Shown in pieces: positions 14,562-23,628 of a DNA stretch of 64,000 nucleotides. Source of the stretch: UBA7672 sp040398465 (GTDB lineage: Bacteria; Pseudomonadota; Alphaproteobacteria; Caulobacterales; Hyphomonadaceae); NCBI GenBank assembly GCA_040398465.1, contig JBBAUA010000018.1, forward strand, positions 1 through 64,000. The letters run 5' to 3'. A program made the translations under genes and the position numbers. Below the pieces are notes generated by a model. That model made no database searches. It was not told where the DNA came from and worked only from the letters and a program-made list of their open reading frames with translations. Positions within the stretch are counted from its first letter, which is position 1; every line of letters begins with the position of its first letter.

Positions 14562-15971
14562 ATGGCTGAAACGGCAGGCGCCGAGAGCGACGGAGCGCGT
14601 GTGCGCGGCTCGATCGCGCGGCGCATGCTTGTTGCTGCGGCGATCTGGAGCGCGTTCGTGCTGATGATCGCGGGATGGTCGCTACAGGCGTTCTATCGCA
14701 CCGAGACTGACCAGCAGCTTGACCTGTCGCTCGACGACACGCTGCGAACGCTGGCGGGAGCGGTCAACTCCGAACAAGGGCAAATCGAGGTCGATGACGC
14801 GAAACTGCCGCGCGACGAGCGCTTCAGCCTTCCCTTACTGGGCCGTTACTGGGCCTTCATCGATCTTAGCGCTGAAAATGAAGTCGTGCGGACGAGGAAG
14901 TCGCCAAGTTTCTTCGATGAAGATGCCGGCGTTGCTGCGGATGTTCGCGCTGAAGCTCTGAAGCAGAGAGGCGCCGTGCTCCATCTTGATGCGCCGGGGC
15001 CCGACGACAAGCAGATGCGCGTCGGACTGCAAGCTGTTACTTTTCCGGACCGGCCGGAGCCGCTGTTGCTGTATGCCGCGATCGACCGCACGAGCGCCGA
15101 TGCATCCGTCGGAAGCTTCACGCTTCGACTCGGCATTGCGCTGGGCGTACTGGCTGTCGGTCTGATCGGCGGCGTGCTGGTGCTGATCCGCTATGGCCTG
15201 CGTCCGCTGCACGAGATCGAGGACAAGCTGGGCGATGTCCGGGCGGGACGCAGGGACAAGCTGGATGGCGAGTATCCCAGCGAGCTGTCGCCGTTGGTGC
15301 GGGAGATCAACACGCTGATCACGCATAACCGGAATGTGGTCGATCGGGCGCGGACGCATGTGGGCAACCTCGCGCATGCGCTGAAGACGCCTCTGGCGGT
15401 GCTGAAGAACGAGGCCAAGGGGAGCGACAAGCTGTCCGACCTTGTCCGACGCCAGACCGAGGCGATGACCAGCAATGTGAACAGCTACCTGAAGCGCGCT
15501 CAGGCGGCTGCGCAGGCGGAGGTGCTGGGTGTCAGGACAGAGGTGAAGGAGCCGGTTGAGGGAATCGCCCGGATGCTGGAGCGGTTGCACCGCGAGAAAG
15601 GCGTTGCGATCGACGTGGATGTTGATCCCAAGGCGGTGTTTCGCGGCGAGCGTGGCGACTTCGATGAACTTGTTGGGAACCTGTTGGAGAACGCTGCCAA
15701 ATGGTGCAAGTCCCGGGTGAACGTGACGGTGACCCGGAACGATGACGGCATGGAAGTGAAGGTGGACGATGATGGTCCGGGCCTTCCTGCCGAACATCGC
15801 GTAAAGGCGCTGGAACGCGGCAAGCGGCTGGACGAATCCGAGCCGGGAACTGGTCTGGGACTTTCGATCGTGAGCGAACTCGCTGACATTTACGGCGGCC
15901 GCCTCCATCTGGAGGACAGCCCCATCGGCGGGCTGCGGGCGCGACTCGTTTTGCCGGCGGCGCCGCTTTGA
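14562..15971 (+). CDS. sensor histidine kinase (FeuQ/PhoQ-like)
   Basis: The 469-residue membrane kinase has two transmembrane helices (about 22-45 and 185-210) enclosing a periplasmic sensor of about 140 residues. Then come a HAMP-like linker, a dimerisation helix with His272 in NLAHALKTPL, and a GHKL ATPase domain with N box (LLENAAKW), G1 (DDGPGLP) and G2 (GTGLGLSIV). The HALKTP form of the H box is typical of the PhoQ/FeuQ group. Partner of the preceding regulator. Its stop overlaps the TTG start of ccmI by four bases (TTGA), coupling the sensor operon to cytochrome c maturation. Confidence 0.85.
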   Translation: MAETAGAESDGARVRGSIARRMLVAAAIWSAFVLMIAGWSLQAFYRTETDQQLDLSLDDTLRTLAGAVNSEQGQIEVDDAKLPRDERFSLPLLGRYWAFIDLSAENEVVRTRKSPSFFDEDAGVAADVRAEALKQRGAVLHLDAPGPDDKQMRVGLQAVTFPDRPEPLLLYAAIDRTSADASVGSFTLRLGIALGVLAVGLIGGVLVLIRYGLRPLHEIEDKLGDVRAGRRDKLDGEYPSELSPLVREINTLITHNRNVVDRARTHVGNLAHALKTPLAVLKNEAKGSDKLSDLVRRQTEAMTSNVNSYLKRAQAAAQAEVLGVRTEVKEPVEGIARMLERLHREKGVAIDVDVDPKAVFRGERGDFDELVGNLLENAAKWCKSRVNVTVTRNDDGMEVKVDDDGPGLPAEHRVKALERGKRLDESEPGTGLGLSIVSELADIYGGRLHLEDSPIGGLRARLVLPAAPL

Positions 15972-16714
15972 TCTGGCTTATTCTCGTTGCCGTCGTGTTT
16001 GTCGCGGGCGGGACGTGGCTGGTCGCCAAGTCCATGCCGACGCGCCTTGCCGTACTCGGGTTGGGCTTGGCGGGTGTCGGCGTCTACTGGTTCGTCGGCC
16101 AGCCCGGCATGAGTGACCGGCCGCTGGAGGTCCGGCTCGCCGAGATCGAGCAGATGATCCGGACTTCGCCAGAGCGGCTGAACGAGAAGGAGGCGATCGC
16201 GATCGCGGAGCGCCGCGCGCGCGAACAGCCGACCGATCCCACGCCGCACCTGATGATTGCGCGGATGTACGAGAGCCTGGCCCAGAGGGCGCAGGCGGAA
16301 GGCATGCGGCTGGTTCAGGGCGGAGATGAGCCTGCGGCGGCCGCGCAGGCGGCGGTCATGCAGGAAAGTCTGCTCAAGGCGGAAGAGGCTTTCACCGAGT
16401 CGCTGCGTCGCGACCCGAGCAATCCCGAGGTGATTGCCGAACTCGCGGACCTGCGGTTCAAGACGACGGGCGAGGTCGATGCGCGGACAACGCGGCTGTA
16501 TCAGGCCGCCTTCCAGGCGAATCCGGACCGGTTTCGCTATGGCTATCTCGCCGGTATCGGGCTCTGGCTGCAGGGCCAGAAGGCAGAAGCTGAAGCGCTC
16601 TGGGCCGATATCGACAAGCGTGCGCCAGCCGAGGGGCCAGAGCGCGGTATGTTTGCTGCGTTGCGGCAGATGTTTGGCATCGACCCGCCAACAACCGGAC
16701 AGTCACCCCCCTGA
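15968..16714 (+). CDS. ccmI: cytochrome c maturation protein CcmI (CycH-like)
   Basis: The 248-residue protein has N-terminal membrane segments (residues 1-20 and about 27-43) and a TPR-like helical region (about 70-230) with AIAERRAREQPTDPTPHLMI and AFTESLRRDPSNPEVIAELA repeats. This fits CcmI/CycH, the apocytochrome chaperone of the system I haem lyase complex with CcmF and CcmH. Low family conservation makes the call depend partly on its place before ccmE-ccmF-ccmH. It uses a TTG start overlapping the kinase stop. It is shorter than rhizobial CycH (about 370 residues). Confidence 0.7.
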   Translation: MIWLILVAVVFVAGGTWLVAKSMPTRLAVLGLGLAGVGVYWFVGQPGMSDRPLEVRLAEIEQMIRTSPERLNEKEAIAIAERRAREQPTDPTPHLMIARMYESLAQRAQAEGMRLVQGGDEPAAAAQAAVMQESLLKAEEAFTESLRRDPSNPEVIAELADLRFKTTGEVDARTTRLYQAAFQANPDRFRYGYLAGIGLWLQGQKAEAEALWADIDKRAPAEGPERGMFAALRQMFGIDPPTTGQSPP

Positions 16715-16739
16715 ATCCCAGCTTAAAAGTGACCAAATC

Positions 16740-16764
16740 TCGCGCCATCGTGTCGCTGGCGCGA
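16740..16764 (+). terminator. hairpin between ccmI and ccmE
   Basis: An 8-bp stem (TCGCGCCA 16740-16747, TGGCGCGA 16757-16764) with a 9-nt loop and no T tract. It lies 25 nt after ccmI in the only sizeable gap of the ccm cluster, so it may separate two transcripts or stabilise an mRNA end. Confidence 0.4.
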
Positions 16765-16830
16765 TGACGCGTCGGCTCATATAGTCTGCTGGCTGTTCGG
16801 CTGGGGCCAGTCGATCGGGAGACATCTTTC

Positions 16831-17295
16831 ATGCGCAAGCGTTCACAGAGGCTATGGCTCATCGGGGCGGCCGCTGTTCTGGTTACTGGCGCAGTCGCGC
16901 TCGCAGTTGTCGGGCTTCAGGGCGCGGTCGCGTTCTTCCAGTCGCCATCCGACATTGCCGCGAAAGGTCCGTCGGCCTTCACGCAAGCGCTGCGCGTTGG
17001 CGGGCTGATCGAGGTCGGCAGCCAGAAGCACGAAGAGGGCGGCAAGCTGCTGACCTTCACGATCACCGATGGCAAGCACACCGTGCCGGTGCAGTTCGAA
17101 GGCATCCCGCCGGACATGGTGGTGGAAGGCAAAGGTGTCGTGGCCGAGGGCAAGTTCAATGCGAACGGCGTCCTGGTGGCAGACCGGGTGCTCGCCAAGC
17201 ACGACGAGAACTACATGCCGAAGGAAGCGTATGACGCGCTGAAACGTGCTTCGGATTCCGAAGGCGAGTCGACCTACAGAGAGCCCACCACTTGA
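16831..17295 (+). CDS. ccmE: haem chaperone CcmE (CycJ)
   Basis: The 154-residue protein has one N-terminal membrane anchor (about 9-36) and a periplasmic OB-fold domain. The haem-attachment His124 lies in LAKHDENYMP, the invariant CcmE motif. It covalently binds haem delivered by CcmC and passes it to the CcmF/H lyase. Length matches the family (about 150-160). Its stop shares TTGA with the TTG start of ccmF, so translation is coupled. Confidence 0.95.
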   Translation: MRKRSQRLWLIGAAAVLVTGAVALAVVGLQGAVAFFQSPSDIAAKGPSAFTQALRVGGLIEVGSQKHEEGGKLLTFTITDGKHTVPVQFEGIPPDMVVEGKGVVAEGKFNANGVLVADRVLAKHDENYMPKEAYDALKRASDSEGESTYREPTT

Positions 17296-19274
17296 TCGCC
17301 GAACTCGGTCACCTCCTCGCCTTCCTAGCGCTCGCGGCTGCCATTGGGCAGAGTGCGCTTGGCCTTACGTCCGGCGGAGAGGCGCCGCGGCGGCTGGCCT
17401 TTGCCTGCGGGATTTTTTCCGTACTGGCCATGCTGACTCTGATCATCAGCTTTGTGCAGCTGGACTTCTCGGTCGCACTGGTCGCTGAGAACTCCCACAC
17501 GCTGAAGCCGCTGGTCTATCGGATCGCCGGCGCGTGGGGGAACCATGAAGGCTCCATGCTGCTGTGGTGCATGGTGATGGCGGGGTATGGCGCCGCCGCT
17601 TCCGTGTTCATGCGCGCGGGTCCGCTGCGCGACAAGGCGCTGGGCGTGCAAGGCCTGTTGACCACGGGGTTTTTCGCCTACCTGCTTTTTGCGTCCAGTC
17701 CGTTCACGCGGCTGATCGATCCGCCGTTCGATGGCGGCGGGATGAACCCGCTGCTGCAGGACCCGGCGGTCGCACTGCATCCGCCGGCTCTGTATCTCGG
17801 CTATGTCGGCATGTCGTTCGTGTTCTCGCTGGCGGCGTCTGGCCTCATTAATGGACAGATCGACCAGGAGTGGGCGCGCCGTACGCGGCCTTGGGCGCTG
17901 TTTGCCTGGAGCTCGCTGACCGTAGGAATCGCGCTGGGCGCCATCTGGGCCTACTACGAACTCGGCTGGGGCGGCTGGTGGTTCTGGGATCCGGTCGAAA
18001 ACGCATCTTTCATGCCGTGGCTCGTCAGTGCGGCGCTGGTCCATTCGCTGATCGTCACGGAGAAGCGCGGCGGTATGGCGTCGTGGACGGTCTTCCTGTC
18101 GGTGCTGACTTTCATTCTCGCACTGCTGGGCACATTCCTGGTGCGCTCGGGCGTGATGACGTCCGTGCATGCCTTTGCGACCGATCCGACGCGCGGGCTT
18201 GTCCTGCTGTTCGGGCTGAGTGTCGCGGGCGGCGCTGCGCTGGCGCTGTTTGCGTGGCGTGCGCCGACGCTGAAGGCCGGGCCGGAGTTTGATCCTGTCA
18301 GCCGCGAAGGTGCGCTGGTTCTGAACAACCTGTTCCTGGCGGTCGCGGCTGCCCTCGTGCTGGTCGGCACGGTGACGCCGATGATCCTGCAGTGGCTGGG
18401 TGAGTCCGGCATCATCTCGCGCGAGGCGGCTTCGATTTCAATCGGCGAGCCGTATTTCCAGCTGACGCTTGCGCCGATGATTGCGATGCTGCTGCTGTTC
18501 ATGCCGTTTGCTCAGGCGGCGCCGTGGCGCAAGGCCGAGCTTGGTCCCCTGATGAAATGGTTGATGCCTGCAGCGGCGGTGGCGGTCGTTGCTGCGATTG
18601 TGGCGCTTGCGATGGGCGGCTGGGGCATCTGGCTTGGCTTTGGCGTTCTGGTTGGCGTGTGGGTTGTTGTCGGCGTCGGGATGGACGTTGTCCGCCGTGT
18701 CGGACCAGGCGGGTTCGGGCGTTTCTCGCGGCTGCCGCTGACCGTATGGGGGATGGCGATTGCGCACATCGGCATGGGTCTGTTCGTCATTGGCGCCACC
18801 GTGGAGACGGCAACACGGACGGAGCAGACTTTCCCGCTGCGTCCCGGCGAGATTGCCGAGATGGCCGGCTGGACGTTCCAGTTCCAGAATCTTGAAGAGG
18901 TCGAAGGCCCCAACTATTCAGCCCTGCGCGCAAACATCCTCGTGACGCATGACGGCAAGACGGAAGTCATCCAGCCCGAGACGCGCACATTCCAGGTCGC
19001 GCGGACCAGCACGACTGAAGTCGCGATCCGCAAGACGCTTGGCGGCGACGTTTACGTGGCGCTGGGCGACCAGTTACGGGAAGACCCGGCGGCCTGGCGC
19101 ATCCGTATTGCTTATCATCCCTTGATCGACTGGGTGTTCGGCGGGGCAGGTTTGATTGCGCTCGGCGGCTTCCTGTCGCTTGCAGCGCGCGTGCGGCGGC
19201 GCTCTCCGGCGACAGCTCCTGAAACCGAGGCCGCCGTCGAATCGCCACCTGCCCCGGCGAGCGTTCCGGCATGA
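17292..19274 (+). CDS. ccmF: haem lyase subunit CcmF (CycK)
   Basis: The 660-residue polytopic protein has the tryptophan-rich signature WGGWWFWDPVEN (residues 226-237) and the conserved AGAWGNHEGSMLLW segment (79-92). Many membrane helices and a late periplasmic domain (about 510-615) precede the last helix. CcmF transfers haem from CcmE to the CXXCH motif of apocytochromes c at the outer face of the inner membrane. It uses a TTG start at 17292 overlapping ccmE, and its end overlaps ccmH by ATGA. CcmG and CcmABCD are not in this window. Confidence 0.95.
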   Translation: MIAELGHLLAFLALAAAIGQSALGLTSGGEAPRRLAFACGIFSVLAMLTLIISFVQLDFSVALVAENSHTLKPLVYRIAGAWGNHEGSMLLWCMVMAGYGAAASVFMRAGPLRDKALGVQGLLTTGFFAYLLFASSPFTRLIDPPFDGGGMNPLLQDPAVALHPPALYLGYVGMSFVFSLAASGLINGQIDQEWARRTRPWALFAWSSLTVGIALGAIWAYYELGWGGWWFWDPVENASFMPWLVSAALVHSLIVTEKRGGMASWTVFLSVLTFILALLGTFLVRSGVMTSVHAFATDPTRGLVLLFGLSVAGGAALALFAWRAPTLKAGPEFDPVSREGALVLNNLFLAVAAALVLVGTVTPMILQWLGESGIISREAASISIGEPYFQLTLAPMIAMLLLFMPFAQAAPWRKAELGPLMKWLMPAAAVAVVAAIVALAMGGWGIWLGFGVLVGVWVVVGVGMDVVRRVGPGGFGRFSRLPLTVWGMAIAHIGMGLFVIGATVETATRTEQTFPLRPGEIAEMAGWTFQFQNLEEVEGPNYSALRANILVTHDGKTEVIQPETRTFQVARTSTTEVAIRKTLGGDVYVALGDQLREDPAAWRIRIAYHPLIDWVFGGAGLIALGGFLSLAARVRRRSPATAPETEAAVESPPAPASVPA

Positions 19275-19699
19275 TCGCGCCGCTCATTGCGCTGATCCTG
19301 CAGGCGGCCCAGCCAGCCGCGCCCGCCGAAGCGCCGTTGCCTGATCCGGCGCTGGAAACGAGGGCGCAGGGGCTGATGCGCGAATTGCGATGCACCGTCT
19401 GCGAAAACGAACCGGTTTCCCAATCCACCGCCGACATGGCTGTCGATGCGCGCAAGCGGATACGCGAGGAGATCGCGAAGGGGGCGAGCGATACGCAGGT
19501 TCGCGAGTTCTTCGTGTCCCGTTTCGGGCAGTACGTCTCCTTCCGTCCGCCCCTGGAGGGTTGGACGTTGCTCCTCTGGGGCTTTCCCTTTGCCTTGCTC
19601 GCCGGTGCGGGGATTTTCATCGGGATGCGCGCATTTGGCGGGCGCAAGCGCGATCTAGCGCCCCTGCCGGACGATCGGGGCGATGGCGCAGCAGGGTGA
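19271..19699 (+). CDS. ccmH: cytochrome c maturation thioredoxin-like CcmH (CycL)
   Basis: The 142-residue protein has a signal peptide (cleavage near residue 18-20) and the LRCTVC redox pair (Cys41, Cys44) in the conserved MRELRCTVCENEPVSQS segment. One C-terminal membrane helix (about 98-120) anchors it. It reduces apocytochrome CXXCH cysteines before haem ligation, together with CcmF and CcmI. Length fits the short CcmH/CycL form without the TPR extension, which is here the separate ccmI gene. Confidence 0.95.
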   Translation: MIAPLIALILQAAQPAAPAEAPLPDPALETRAQGLMRELRCTVCENEPVSQSTADMAVDARKRIREEIAKGASDTQVREFFVSRFGQYVSFRPPLEGWTLLLWGFPFALLAGAGIFIGMRAFGGRKRDLAPLPDDRGDGAAG

Positions 19700-19945
19700 A
19701 TCGGGCAAAACCGCTCGATATCGATGCCAATTGCACCGCGTAGCCACTGGCATCGCCGCATGATTGCCTTAAACTAGGGCACAATCGATCTTCGTCTCCC
19801 GGCGCAACAGTGAGCATTCGCGTAGGTTGGCGCGGGCGAGCGGACAGGTCTTTGCAGGTGCGGAGCCTTTGAAGTTGCGAACGTTGGGCCTGTGTCTAGT
19901 TTCAATGTTGCACGTCGCGCAGACGAACGCAGTGAGAGAGAGCTA

Positions 19946-21493
19946 ATGATGAAGGTTGCAGTGGCACGGACGCCTCGCATGGGCATCGCAGCTGGGCTGA
20001 TCGCCGTGCTGGCCGCGAGCGTATCGCTGGCGCCTCTTGCTGTCGCGCAGAACGGCCGGCCGATCGCGGTGACGCCGCCCGGTGGCGCGCCCGTCAGCTT
20101 CGCCGACCTGATCGAGCGGGTCTCGCCGGCTGTGGTCAGCGTGCAGGTCACCACCGAGATGAAGGCGACGGAGCGCAACAGCGCCTTCAACCCCTTCCGT
20201 GGCCTTCCCGGTTTCGACGAGTACGAAGACGAATTTGGCGAGGAGTCCGAGCCGAGCCCCGATGAAGGCCGTGAGGGCGAAGCGCTTGGCTCCGGCTTCT
20301 TCATCTCGGCGGCCGGCTACATCGTCACGAACCATCACGTCGTCGACAATGCGCGTGAAGTGACGGTCACGCTGAAGAACGGCGATCAGCTTGAGGCCGA
20401 GATCGTCGGTTCGGACGAGCAAACCGACCTTGCCGTTCTTAAGGTGAAGAAAAGCGGCTCATATCCGTTCGTGGAATTTGCGACGAAGGCGAAGCCGCGC
20501 GTGGGCGACTGGGTCGTGGCGGTCGGCAACCCTTTCGGTCTTGGCGGCACGGCGACGGCGGGCATCGTCTCGGCTGATGGCCGCGAGCTGCTGGGCGGCA
20601 ACTACAATGACTTCATCCAGATCGACGCGCCGATCAATCGCGGCAACTCCGGCGGGCCGACGTTCAACCTCAATGGCGAAGTGATCGGCGTGAACACCGC
20701 GATCTTCTCCGACACGGGCGGCGGTAGCGTGGGCATCGGTTTTGCCATCGAGGCCAACGCCGTGAAGCAGATCGCCGAAACGCTGATCCGGGACGGCAAG
20801 GTTGTGCGCGGCTGGCTCGGTGTCGAGATCCAGAGCATGAACCAGCGCCTCGCAGACGCGTGGAGCCTGAAGTCGCCCAACGGCGCCATCGTCCGGTCGG
20901 TGACGACGGGCGGCCCTGCAGAAGCGAGCGGGATCAAGCGCGGCGACATCATCATCTCGGTGAACGGCGAAGAGGTGAAGGACAACCGGCAGCTCACCCA
21001 GCGCGTCGGCAGTCTGCTCGCTGGCTCGACAAACAATTTCCGCGTCATCCGCGACGGCAAGGAGCAGACAGTTCGCGTCACAGTGCGGGCGCGGGACGAC
21101 CGCGCTCTTGCGACCACGGATCTGGATCCCGCGCGTGCGGACATGAAGCCGCCGCGACCGGGTCCTGACGATGTGAAGATAGCGGGTGGTTCGATCCGTC
21201 CGCTTTCGCAAGACGAGATCAAGAAGTTCGATGTCGGCGCGGCCGGTGCGGGCCTGATCGTCGTTACGGTTGAGCCGCGTGGCTCGCTGGCGCGTTCGGA
21301 TATCTTTCCCGGCGATGCGATCCTCGAGATCAACAACAAGGCGGTGAAAACGCCGAAGGATTACCAGGACGCCGTGGCTGCTGCGATCGCTGCAGGCAAG
21401 CGCGATGTCATTGCTCGCGTGGGTTGTGGCAGTCAGGAGCGCTGTGGCGACCTGACCGTGCTGCGTCCCATCGAAATCGCCGCGGCGGGATAA
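19946..21493 (+). CDS. degP: periplasmic serine protease, DegP/HtrA family
   Basis: The 515-residue HtrA protein has a signal peptide (cleavage after VAVA, about residue 34) and a trypsin-like domain with His131 (TNHHVV), Asp161 (TDLAVLKV) and Ser235 (RGNSGGP). Two PDZ domains follow (about 285-375 and 405-505). It degrades or chaperones misfolded envelope proteins. The start chosen is the first of two adjacent ATGs at 19946, behind a GAGAGAGAG stretch; the ATG further upstream has no ribosome site and lengthens the signal peptide. In Rhizobiales degP also follows cycHJKL. The 246-nt gap before it presumably holds its promoter, though no consensus was obvious. Confidence 0.9.
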   Translation: MMKVAVARTPRMGIAAGLIAVLAASVSLAPLAVAQNGRPIAVTPPGGAPVSFADLIERVSPAVVSVQVTTEMKATERNSAFNPFRGLPGFDEYEDEFGEESEPSPDEGREGEALGSGFFISAAGYIVTNHHVVDNAREVTVTLKNGDQLEAEIVGSDEQTDLAVLKVKKSGSYPFVEFATKAKPRVGDWVVAVGNPFGLGGTATAGIVSADGRELLGGNYNDFIQIDAPINRGNSGGPTFNLNGEVIGVNTAIFSDTGGGSVGIGFAIEANAVKQIAETLIRDGKVVRGWLGVEIQSMNQRLADAWSLKSPNGAIVRSVTTGGPAEASGIKRGDIIISVNGEEVKDNRQLTQRVGSLLAGSTNNFRVIRDGKEQTVRVTVRARDDRALATTDLDPARADMKPPRPGPDDVKIAGGSIRPLSQDEIKKFDVGAAGAGLIVVTVEPRGSLARSDIFPGDAILEINNKAVKTPKDYQDAVAAAIAAGKRDVIARVGCGSQERCGDLTVLRPIEIAAAG

Positions 21494-21496
21494 CTC

Positions 21497-22168
21497 ATGA
21501 AGGTTCTGGTCATCGAGGACGACTCGGATGCAGCCGCTTTCGTCAAGGGCGTGCTGATCGAGGCGGGCCATTTCGTGGATGTGTGCGGCGACGGCGCCAG
21601 TGGCCTGAAGCAGGCCAAGGGCGGCGAGTACGATGCGCTGGTCGTCGACAGGATGCTGCCCGGTCTGGACGGTATTCAGTTGATGAAAGGCTACCGGGAC
21701 TCTGGCGGCCGTGCGCCGGCGCTGTTCCTGTCGGCGCTTGGCGAGGTGGATCACCGCGTCGAAGGTCTTCAGGCTGGCGGCGACGACTATCTGGTGAAGC
21801 CGTACGCGCCGAGCGAACTGGTTGCGCGCGTCGAGGCCCTGGGCCGGCGCGCTACAGGCGACATTCCGACGACCAAGCTAGCCGTCGGTGGTCTGGAGAT
21901 GGACCTGCTTGGCCGCACCGTGCATCGCGATGGCCAGAAGATCGATCTTCAACCGCGCGAGTTCCGCTTGCTGGAATTCCTGATGCGTCATGCCGGACAG
22001 GTGGTGACGCGCACCATGCTGCTGGAAAAGGTGTGGGACTATCACTTCGATCCCCAGACCAATGTGATCGACGTTCACGTCTCACGTCTGCGCGGAAAGA
22101 TCGACAAGGATTTCGAACGGCCGCTGCTGCACACGGTGCGCGGCGCGGGATACCGGCTCGAAGCTTAG
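21497..22168 (+). CDS. OmpR-family response regulator
   Basis: The 223-residue regulator has a receiver domain with phospho-acceptor Asp51 (VVDRMLPGLDG) and Lys102 (DYLVKPY), then a winged-helix output domain ending HTVRGAGYRLEA with DVHVSRLRGKID as the recognition region. It starts 3 nt after degP and is followed 19 nt later by its kinase gene, so degP, regulator and kinase are probably cotranscribed. The output type is CusR/QseB-like. Targets are unknown, and envelope stress is suggested only by the neighbour. Confidence 0.85.
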   Translation: MKVLVIEDDSDAAAFVKGVLIEAGHFVDVCGDGASGLKQAKGGEYDALVVDRMLPGLDGIQLMKGYRDSGGRAPALFLSALGEVDHRVEGLQAGGDDYLVKPYAPSELVARVEALGRRATGDIPTTKLAVGGLEMDLLGRTVHRDGQKIDLQPREFRLLEFLMRHAGQVVTRTMLLEKVWDYHFDPQTNVIDVHVSRLRGKIDKDFERPLLHTVRGAGYRLEA

Positions 22169-22187
22169 GCCATGAAGCCTTGATCCG

Positions 22188-23579
22188 ATGAAGATTGGCA
22201 GGCTGCCGGCGTTGGTCCGGACGACGACGTTCCGGCTGGCGCTGCTGCACGCATCGATCTTCATCCTGTTTTCCGCGTCACTGCTTGCCTATCTCTACTA
22301 CGAGACTGCGGGCCATATGAGCCGGCAGGCCGAGATCGAGCTCAACGCAGAGTTTCAGGAGCTTTCTGCCGCCTATCGCGGCGGGATTGATCGACTGAAC
22401 CAGGCGGTGGCGGAACGCTCGCAGGCGCGGGGGAAGTTCTACTACTTGCTGCTCGACGGTAACGGCCAGAAGCTGTCCGGCGACTTCGATGTGCTGCCTG
22501 CCGCTGCGCCGGCTGGGCAGGTGGTTGATGTCCAGTTCGAGTACGACGCCCGCACGCCCGATGGAGAGCCGAGCCGGCTTTCGGCGGAGGGGCGCATTTC
22601 GCGTCTCTCGGAGGGCGGCGTGCTGATGGTGGCTTACGATGTCGGCCAGCTCGGCGAGATGAACCGGCGGATCAGCGAAGTGGTTTGGCGGTCGGCCGCT
22701 GTTGGCTTTGTGCTGTCGCTCATCGGTGGCGTTGTGATCTCGCGCTCGGCGGCGCAGCGGGCTGAACAGCTGGCGCGTACGACCGAGGGCGTCATGGCGG
22801 GCGACCTGACGCGGCGCGCGCCGGTGCTGGGGTCGGGCGACGAGTTCGACAAGCTGTCCGAGCAGCTCAATGCGATGCTGGCAAAGCTCGAACGACTGGT
22901 GATTTCGTCCCGGTCTGCGGGGGATTCGATTGCGCACGACCTGCGCTCGCCGCTGACGCGCCTGCGCAACCGACTGGAGGCTGGGCTCAAGGACAATGCC
23001 GACGAGGGGCCGCGCTCCGCGCTGGTCAAATCGATCGACGATGTGGACAGCTTGCTTGAGACGTTCAACGCCGTGCTTCGATTGTCACGCGTGCAGGCGG
23101 GCGCGACAGGCTCGTTTCGGCGTACCGACGTGCGCGGCTTGGTGGATGAGCTTGCGGAGCTCTATCAGCCCGTCTGCGAGGAGAAGGAGCTTGGCTGGGT
23201 GTACGAGGCCAAGGGCGAACTCTTCGTGCTTGCCGATAGCCACCTCATTGCTCAAGCGCTTTCCAACCTTCTCGACAACGCGGTGAAGTACACGCCTGCG
23301 GGCGGAGCAGTTCGAATGACCGCGGGCCATGACGCGGCGGGCGACGTCGTAATCTCCGTCGTCGATTCAGGTCCCGGCATTCCGGCGCAGGATCGTGAGC
23401 GGGTGATCGAACGTTTCGTGCGGCTCGAACAGTCCCGCAGCGAGCCGGGCAGCGGGCTTGGCCTCAGCCTCGCTTCAGCCGTTGCGGACGCCCATTCCGG
23501 CAAGCTCGTCCTTGCAGACGGCAACGGCCCGCCGGGCAGGCCAGGCCTCAAGGCCAGCATTGTGCTGCCGGCCGCATGA
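22188..23579 (+). CDS. sensor histidine kinase
   Basis: The 463-residue kinase has membrane helices at about 18-37 and 168-187 with a 130-residue periplasmic domain between them. A HAMP domain follows (about 188-240), then a HisKA helix with His250 (SIAHDLRSPLTRLR) and an ATPase domain with LLDNAVKYTPAGG, DSGPGIP and GSGLGLSLA. It pairs with the response regulator just upstream. Stop and neighbouring glnE start are 49 nt apart. Confidence 0.85.
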   Translation: MKIGRLPALVRTTTFRLALLHASIFILFSASLLAYLYYETAGHMSRQAEIELNAEFQELSAAYRGGIDRLNQAVAERSQARGKFYYLLLDGNGQKLSGDFDVLPAAAPAGQVVDVQFEYDARTPDGEPSRLSAEGRISRLSEGGVLMVAYDVGQLGEMNRRISEVVWRSAAVGFVLSLIGGVVISRSAAQRAEQLARTTEGVMAGDLTRRAPVLGSGDEFDKLSEQLNAMLAKLERLVISSRSAGDSIAHDLRSPLTRLRNRLEAGLKDNADEGPRSALVKSIDDVDSLLETFNAVLRLSRVQAGATGSFRRTDVRGLVDELAELYQPVCEEKELGWVYEAKGELFVLADSHLIAQALSNLLDNAVKYTPAGGAVRMTAGHDAAGDVVISVVDSGPGIPAQDRERVIERFVRLEQSRSEPGSGLGLSLASAVADAHSGKLVLADGNGPPGRPGLKASIVLPAA

Positions 23580-23628
23580 CGCGCAAATCCTGGCGTGATT
23601 TTGCGCCCGGTATGGCTAGTTTCCGCCA

